A stretch of 64,000 bases of DNA from Chitinophagaceae bacterium (GTDB lineage: Bacteria > Bacteroidota > Bacteroidia > Chitinophagales > Chitinophagaceae). Of this stretch, positions 59,866 through 64,000 are shown piece by piece. The notes beneath the pieces were generated by a model. It searched no databases and had not been told where the DNA came from. It saw only the letters and a program-made list of their open reading frames with translations. The stretch spans positions 1-64,000 of the forward strand of contig JAEUVO010000027.1 in the NCBI GenBank assembly GCA_016786885.1, in the 5' to 3' direction. The translations under genes were made by a program, and so were the position numbers. Numbering within the stretch: the stretch's first letter is position 1; each line of letters begins with the position of its first letter.

Positions 59866-61761
59866 ATGAAAACCAGGAACCGTTATAAAAAGGGTTTCAT
59901 CATTTTACCTTGCTGGCTGTTATTTCTTTTCACTTCATCACTTGCAACAGCCCAAACTACTAATATCAGTGGTATAGTAAATACCTATCACCGGGTGGTA
60001 GAGGTCATTCCTGCAAAAGCCTGTATAAGAGTTGCCAGTGTCGCTGGTCTTAACCTGAATACAAAAGTACTGCTGGTGCAAATGAAAGGCGCAACAATAA
60101 ACACTTCTAACAATAGCAGTTTTGGCACCGTTACTTCACTTAATGAGGCAGGTAATTATGAAACAGGTACTATTTGTTCCATCATTGGTGATTCGGTTTT
60201 TTTATTTCATAATCTGTTAAATACCTACTCACCAGCTGCAGGGAAAGTACAACTGGTACAATTTGCCGAATATTATTCTGCTAATGTGACAGATACAATA
60301 AAAGCGGCTTCCTGGAATAATACAACAGGTACGGGTGGAGTAATTGCCATTTATACTGACCAGGATATTACATTGAACGCACCGGTGTATGCTGACTCGG
60401 CCGGGTTCAGGGGAGGAAACTTTCTTCAAAGCAACGGAACCTGCAGCGATGTAGTACCTGCCAATGGTTATATCTATACAGGTTCAAACACCAGTCCTCA
60501 AAACGGAGCTTATAAAGGAGAAGGCATTACAGATTTGACAAGCGGACAAACTGGTGGTCGGGGTGCACCGGCTAATGGTGGTGGCGGTGGTAATAATCAT
60601 AATAATAGTGGCGGCGGTGGCGCTAATTTAACCGCCGGAGGAATTGGTGGGGGAAATTCAAGTAATGGTGTTGCTTGTACAGTTACACTAAGAGGCGAAG
60701 CCGGAAAAGCATTAAGCAGCGGTACAGGTTTAAAAATATACAGTGGCGGAGGAGGTGGTGCAGGTCATTCCAACAATGGACTCTCAAACGTATCCGGCGG
60801 AAACGGGGGAGGTATTATTTTTATCTGGACAAATGAATTAAATGGAAATAACAGAACCATAAGTGCTAATGGAGGCAGAGGCGGCAACTCCCTGTCTGAT
60901 GGTGCAGGTGGCGGTGGTGGTGGCGGAACCATTATCATGCATGTAACAAATTATACGGGTGCTGTAACTATTGAAGCCAACGGAGGTAATGGCGGAAATT
61001 CTGATGACGGGGGTAATATTGGTCGTTGTTTTGGCGGTGGTGGTGGCGGTAGTGGTGGTGCCATATACTTTACTGCAGCTTTGCCGGCCATAACAACAAA
61101 TATTAACGGCGGAGCGGCAGGCGTTGAAAGCTCAAGAGATGCTTCATGCGATCCTGTTCCCCAGGCTGCAGGTGACGGAATTAATGGACTGATTACTTCA
61201 AATTATACTTTTTCAAGGTCGATGGACCCGGCGGGGTATTGTGCTTTTCTTTTATCCTCTGGTCTTATCTACTTTAGTGCTGCTGTGATCGATAAGAAAG
61301 TTTTGCTTAAATGGAAAACAGTAAATCCTCTGCCAATACAATCTTTTGAGGTAGAAAAAAGAATCGGTACAAATAACTGGGTTAGCTTACTAACGGTTAA
61401 CAGAGCCGATACAATAAGTGAGTACGTTGCCACTGACTCACATCCTGATCAGGGATACAATTATTACCGTCTCCGTATCAATAATGTAAATAATTCCGTT
61501 GTGTATTCATCGATCCGGCAGGTGTATATAACCCCTACAAAAAATACATTTACAGTTTACCCCAACCCTGCAGTTGATAAGATTTCCGTGACGGGCAATT
61601 TCAGAAAACCTTCTGTGCTTTTACTGTATGACATCAGCGGTAAGCTGGTATTAGAAAAACGATTGGTCAATAATTCTACCTCAATCACCCTTCCTGCCTT
61701 ATCTCCGGGCATTTATATATTACAGGTCAATGAAACAATTCAAAAACTGTTCATCCTTTAA
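59866..61761 (+). CDS. Glycine-rich T9SS type A sorting domain protein
   Basis: 631 residues. After a basic N-terminus, the signal peptide is FIILPCWLLFLFTSSLATAQ. A beta-rich region (~30-190: VLLVQMKGATINTSNNSS, GDSVFLFHNLLNTY, GGVIAIYTDQDITLNAPVYAD) leads into a ~230-residue glycine-rich segment with GGGGGNNHNN, GGGGGAGH, GGNGGGIIFIW, GGGGGGGTIIMH and GGGGGGSGGAIYF. This is the pattern of Bacteroidota secreted adhesin/biofilm proteins. A FnIII-like domain (VLLKWKTVNPLPIQSFEVEK) and a T9SS sorting domain (FTVYPNPAVDKISV, GIYILQV) follow. It is probably a surface structural protein or adhesin. Confidence 0.87.
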   Translation: MKTRNRYKKGFIILPCWLLFLFTSSLATAQTTNISGIVNTYHRVVEVIPAKACIRVASVAGLNLNTKVLLVQMKGATINTSNNSSFGTVTSLNEAGNYETGTICSIIGDSVFLFHNLLNTYSPAAGKVQLVQFAEYYSANVTDTIKAASWNNTTGTGGVIAIYTDQDITLNAPVYADSAGFRGGNFLQSNGTCSDVVPANGYIYTGSNTSPQNGAYKGEGITDLTSGQTGGRGAPANGGGGGNNHNNSGGGGANLTAGGIGGGNSSNGVACTVTLRGEAGKALSSGTGLKIYSGGGGGAGHSNNGLSNVSGGNGGGIIFIWTNELNGNNRTISANGGRGGNSLSDGAGGGGGGGTIIMHVTNYTGAVTIEANGGNGGNSDDGGNIGRCFGGGGGGSGGAIYFTAALPAITTNINGGAAGVESSRDASCDPVPQAAGDGINGLITSNYTFSRSMDPAGYCAFLLSSGLIYFSAAVIDKKVLLKWKTVNPLPIQSFEVEKRIGTNNWVSLLTVNRADTISEYVATDSHPDQGYNYYRLRINNVNNSVVYSSIRQVYITPTKNTFTVYPNPAVDKISVTGNFRKPSVLLLYDISGKLVLEKRLVNNSTSITLPALSPGIYILQVNETIQKLFIL

Positions 61762-61805
61762 TCCCGGCCTCAACCCATCAGTGCGCCCGAGGAATTTCTT
61801 TATAG

Positions 61806-62765
61806 ATGGCAGGTAATGTAAAAAGCAAGTGTAGTAAATTTTACAAGAGTAAAAACAGTGTATCGAAACGATTATTTAACGACATTGCAGCCGTGAAAAT
61901 ATTTGACTGCTTTACTTTCTTTAACGAACTGGACCTGCTGGAGTTCCGGCTGAAGTTGTTGGACGAGTGGGTAGATCATTTTATTATTGTAGAATCAAAT
62001 TATACATTCTCAGGGAAAAGTAAGCCGTACATTTTCAAAGAAGCACAAGATCGTTTTCAAAAATGGCAACATAAAATAGTTTATTTACCAATTCAACAAA
62101 GTATTGAAGGAATGGTTTTTGAAGAACAGAGCCATTACAATCCCCAAAGTGCAGCTTTTAAAATGGAATATGGGCAGCGGAATGCATTACTCAAGGCCGT
62201 TCATTTAATTAGTGATGATGATCTTGTATTACTCAGCGACCTTGATGAGATCCCTTCTGCTGTTGCACTAAAAAAAGCAGTTCAATCAGGCAAGCCTGTT
62301 TCTTTCTCTCTTCTGTTCCACTATTATTATTTAAATTGTCAAAATGCAGGCAACAGCCGGTGGTGGAAGGGTTGTATTGCAGCATCCGGTAAACAATTTA
62401 AGGAAATTACCCCGCAGGGATTGAGGGATAACCGAGACAACTATTTTTCAATAGCTGATGCCGGGTGGCATTTTTCTTTTTTAGGTGGTGTAGAAAAGAT
62501 CCGGCAGAAGTTACTCGCTTTTGCACATACAGAGTTCAATAAAGAAGAGTATGTGAGTGAGAAGCATATCAAAGAAGCTGTTTCAAAAGGAGAGGATATT
62601 TTGAAAAGGGAGGGTGTTATTTTTAAATATGTACCGCTGAGTTATTACCCGGTGGCGTTACAAAAAGTGATGAAACAATATCCTGGTTTTCTACATTTGA
62701 AAAAAAGTAACCCACTAACGGATCTATATTACACAATGCGAAGAATAACAAAAAACAACTATTAA
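61806..62765 (+). CDS. Glycosyltransferase family 17 protein
   Basis: Up to 319 residues. GT17 (beta-1,4-mannosyl-glycoprotein beta-1,4-GlcNAc-transferase type) opening: VKIFDCFTFFNELDLLEFRLKLLDEWVDHFIIVESNYTFSG. Then LVLLSDLDEIPSAVALKKA (DxD-like), LFHYYYLNCQNAG and DAGWHFSFLGG. The conserved start (usually MIYDCFxFFNELDLLE) lies at GTG 61893, so true translation may begin there and give 290 residues; the 29-residue basic extension from ATG 61806 would then be leader. It transfers a sugar, probably to a surface glycan. A GT2 gene follows with 2 nt between. Confidence 0.86.
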   Translation: MAGNVKSKCSKFYKSKNSVSKRLFNDIAAVKIFDCFTFFNELDLLEFRLKLLDEWVDHFIIVESNYTFSGKSKPYIFKEAQDRFQKWQHKIVYLPIQQSIEGMVFEEQSHYNPQSAAFKMEYGQRNALLKAVHLISDDDLVLLSDLDEIPSAVALKKAVQSGKPVSFSLLFHYYYLNCQNAGNSRWWKGCIAASGKQFKEITPQGLRDNRDNYFSIADAGWHFSFLGGVEKIRQKLLAFAHTEFNKEEYVSEKHIKEAVSKGEDILKREGVIFKYVPLSYYPVALQKVMKQYPGFLHLKKSNPLTDLYYTMRRITKNNY

Positions 62766-62767
62766 TC

Positions 62768-63712
62768 TTGTCAAATTCCGATTCTATACAACCCCTTGTT
62801 TCCGTAGCGCTATGCACCTATAACGGGGAGAAGTTTTTGCGGTCACAAATTGATTCTATTACAGCTCAGACCTATCCGAATCTTGAAATAATTATTATTG
62901 ACGATGCATCATCGGACAGTACTTCTTCAATACTGGAAGAATATAGCCGGAAAGACAGCCGGGTAAAATATCATATCAACTCAGCTAATATTGGTTATAA
63001 CAAAAATTTTGAAAAGGCTTTTTCGCTGGCCTCAGCTGACTACATTGCCATTAGCGACCAGGATGATATCTGGGAAAGTAACAAGATTGAGCTGATGATG
63101 AAAGATTGGTTACAAGGTTCATTGTTTACATATTCATTATCAGGCAATTTCTTTTCAGATGATTTTAAAAACAGGGAACAAGCTCGTCCGGTTAAATATA
63201 GAACGATTACACAGCTTCATCAACTTGTGTTTAACAGCCCTGTACACGGACATGCCAGTATATTTAAAAAAGAATTGCTTCCTTATTGCATTCCGTTTCC
63301 AGCTGACATTTATTATGACTGGTGGATGAGTATGCAGGCAGTGAAAATTGCACCGGTTGGTTGTATCCCGCTAACCCTTACCTGGCACCGGGTACACAAA
63401 ACGAACAGTTCAAGGTCAATTCAATCATGTGATATTGATAATAAAGAAAGGAACAGGCTACTCAGGGATCAGTTTATTTATGGTATTGAAACTTTCTTCC
63501 GCAAATTACCCGCAACTTCCGAAGATGAAAAATTCTTAGTCAGCTATACTGAATTATTGAAGAAAATGGATGGCAAAAGGTTTTCACCTGCTATGTTCTT
63601 GTACATTATGAAACATCGCAGAAAAATATTTCACTACAAGAAAAACAAGCCTTTTCTTTTTATGTCACACTTTAAACATGCACTTCGCATGGCCAGAACG
63701 GGAGTTCTTTAA
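62768..63712 (+). CDS. Family 2 glycosyltransferase
   Basis: 314 residues from a TTG start 2 nt after the GT17 stop. GT-A fold: LVSVALCTYNGEKFLRSQIDSITAQTYPNLEIIIIDDASSDSTSSIL, then ADYIAISDQDDIWESNKIELMM with the DxD motif as DQDD. VHGHASIFKKELLPY and YYDWWMSMQAVKIAPVGCIPLTLTWHRVHKTNSSR follow the rhamnosyl/galactosyltransferase-like subgroup for surface polysaccharides. The basic C-terminus (KHRRKIFHYKKNKPFLF) may contact the membrane. It is cotranscribed with the GT17 gene. Confidence 0.92.
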   Translation: MSNSDSIQPLVSVALCTYNGEKFLRSQIDSITAQTYPNLEIIIIDDASSDSTSSILEEYSRKDSRVKYHINSANIGYNKNFEKAFSLASADYIAISDQDDIWESNKIELMMKDWLQGSLFTYSLSGNFFSDDFKNREQARPVKYRTITQLHQLVFNSPVHGHASIFKKELLPYCIPFPADIYYDWWMSMQAVKIAPVGCIPLTLTWHRVHKTNSSRSIQSCDIDNKERNRLLRDQFIYGIETFFRKLPATSEDEKFLVSYTELLKKMDGKRFSPAMFLYIMKHRRKIFHYKKNKPFLFMSHFKHALRMARTGVL

Positions 63713-63724
63713 AAAAGGAAGTCT

Positions 63725-63946
63725 CTATGCTTGTTTATTATTCTGCCACCAGCGGTAACCTATATAACCCACTATGGCAAATGGGGCAAAAGCAAGATAA
63801 AGTATGCCGGAGTTCATGCCTTTGGCTGGTTTCTCTCCCAACTGCTGTGCTGTTTTTGTACAAATAGAACATTGTGCTGTAGCATATTCAACAGAAACCA
63901 GCAAGGTCAGAAAAAAAAGAAATAATATCAACACACACTTTTTCAT
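63725..63946 (-). CDS. Small conserved membrane protein
   Basis: 73 residues from the ATG at 63946; an ATG five codons further upstream gives a less basic N-terminus. Signal-like first helix (MKKCVLILFLFFLTLLVSVE), a short Cys pair (CSICTKTAQQLGEKPAKGMN) and a second helix (SGILYLAFAPFAIVGYIGYRWW). The CxxC...GEKPAKGMNxGILYL pattern recurs as a small Bacteroidota membrane protein; the cysteines could bind metal or act in redox. Function unknown. It is convergent with the glycosyltransferase gene. Confidence 0.75.
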   Translation of the reverse strand: MKKCVLILFLFFLTLLVSVEYATAQCSICTKTAQQLGEKPAKGMNSGILYLAFAPFAIVGYIGYRWWQNNKQA

Positions 63947-64000
63947 AATATGGTATTGCAAAACAAAAATACAACGAAAATCAATAAAGAAAAGTTCACC

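Noticed and set aside
1..64000. tRNA, rRNA, prophage or transposase genes
   Set aside because: I scanned for cloverleaf-like GGTTCGAATCC arms, integrase/transposase motifs and phage structural genes and found none I could support.

Overview
The window looks like chromosomal DNA of a Bacteroidota bacterium, most likely family Chitinophagaceae or a close relative. Four proteins end in type IX secretion (T9SS type A) sorting domains. Many genes carry a TAnnTTTG-type minus-7 box instead of a sigma-70 minus-10. Shine-Dalgarno sequences are weak and there are many secreted or lipoprotein genes of Bacteroidota-only families (DUF2911, DUF4197, DUF6252, PepSY-like, S46 peptidase, TIGR02757). No rRNA, tRNA, CRISPR array, transposase or phage gene was found.

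Layout. 0-10.6 kb: a T9SS protein, a small lipoprotein, the ribosome-assembly GTPase Obg, two tandem T9SS paralogues, a GH18 chitinase lipoprotein divergent from an S46 dipeptidyl-peptidase, a 152-bp inverted-repeat element, an outer-membrane barrel and a DUF6252-like lipoprotein. 10.6-18.3 kb: a low-complexity repeat tract, a dipeptide epimerase, then an AT-rich accessory stretch. That stretch holds a TIGR04141/DUF6119 'sporadically distributed' protein, an unknown coiled-coil protein, a thioredoxin-like protein with a one-cysteine active site, and small orphan genes separated by a repeated intergenic element. 18.3-24.4 kb: guanylate kinase, a CorC/HlyC-like membrane protein, a four-helix-bundle protein between inverted CAACCAAT repeats, TatC, RpiB and an M28 peptidase. 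24.5-33 kb: a deoxyhypusine-synthase-like enzyme, PepSY-like secreted proteins, an SdpR/SdpI pair, an ACP-phosphodiesterase-like gene that seems to lack a normal start codon, a DUF2911 pair and asparagine synthase.

33-41.9 kb: a trans-sulfuration enzyme, TIGR02757, a lipase-like lipoprotein, a fatty acid hydroxylase, a GH9-polysaccharide deacetylase fusion, an FAH-family hydrolase and a flavin reductase. 42-46.4 kb: an OmpA-like lipoprotein and a minus-strand run of two paralogous HTH regulators followed by two paralogous DUF4197 proteins. 46.6-56.8 kb: membrane and barrel proteins, LysS, SDR and aldo-keto reductases, and an lptC/outer-membrane protein/coaX operon. 56.9-64 kb: glycosyltransferases, an O-antigen-ligase-like protein, MeaB, and a glycine-rich T9SS protein.

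Most genes are ordinary housekeeping or cell-envelope functions. The less ordinary parts are the 12.2-15.2 kb pair, the HTH/DUF4197 duplicated module, the repeated intergenic elements, the probable ATT start at 28570, and the unusually many adjacent paralogue pairs (five in 64 kb). All family assignments come from reading motifs by eye; no database search was possible.
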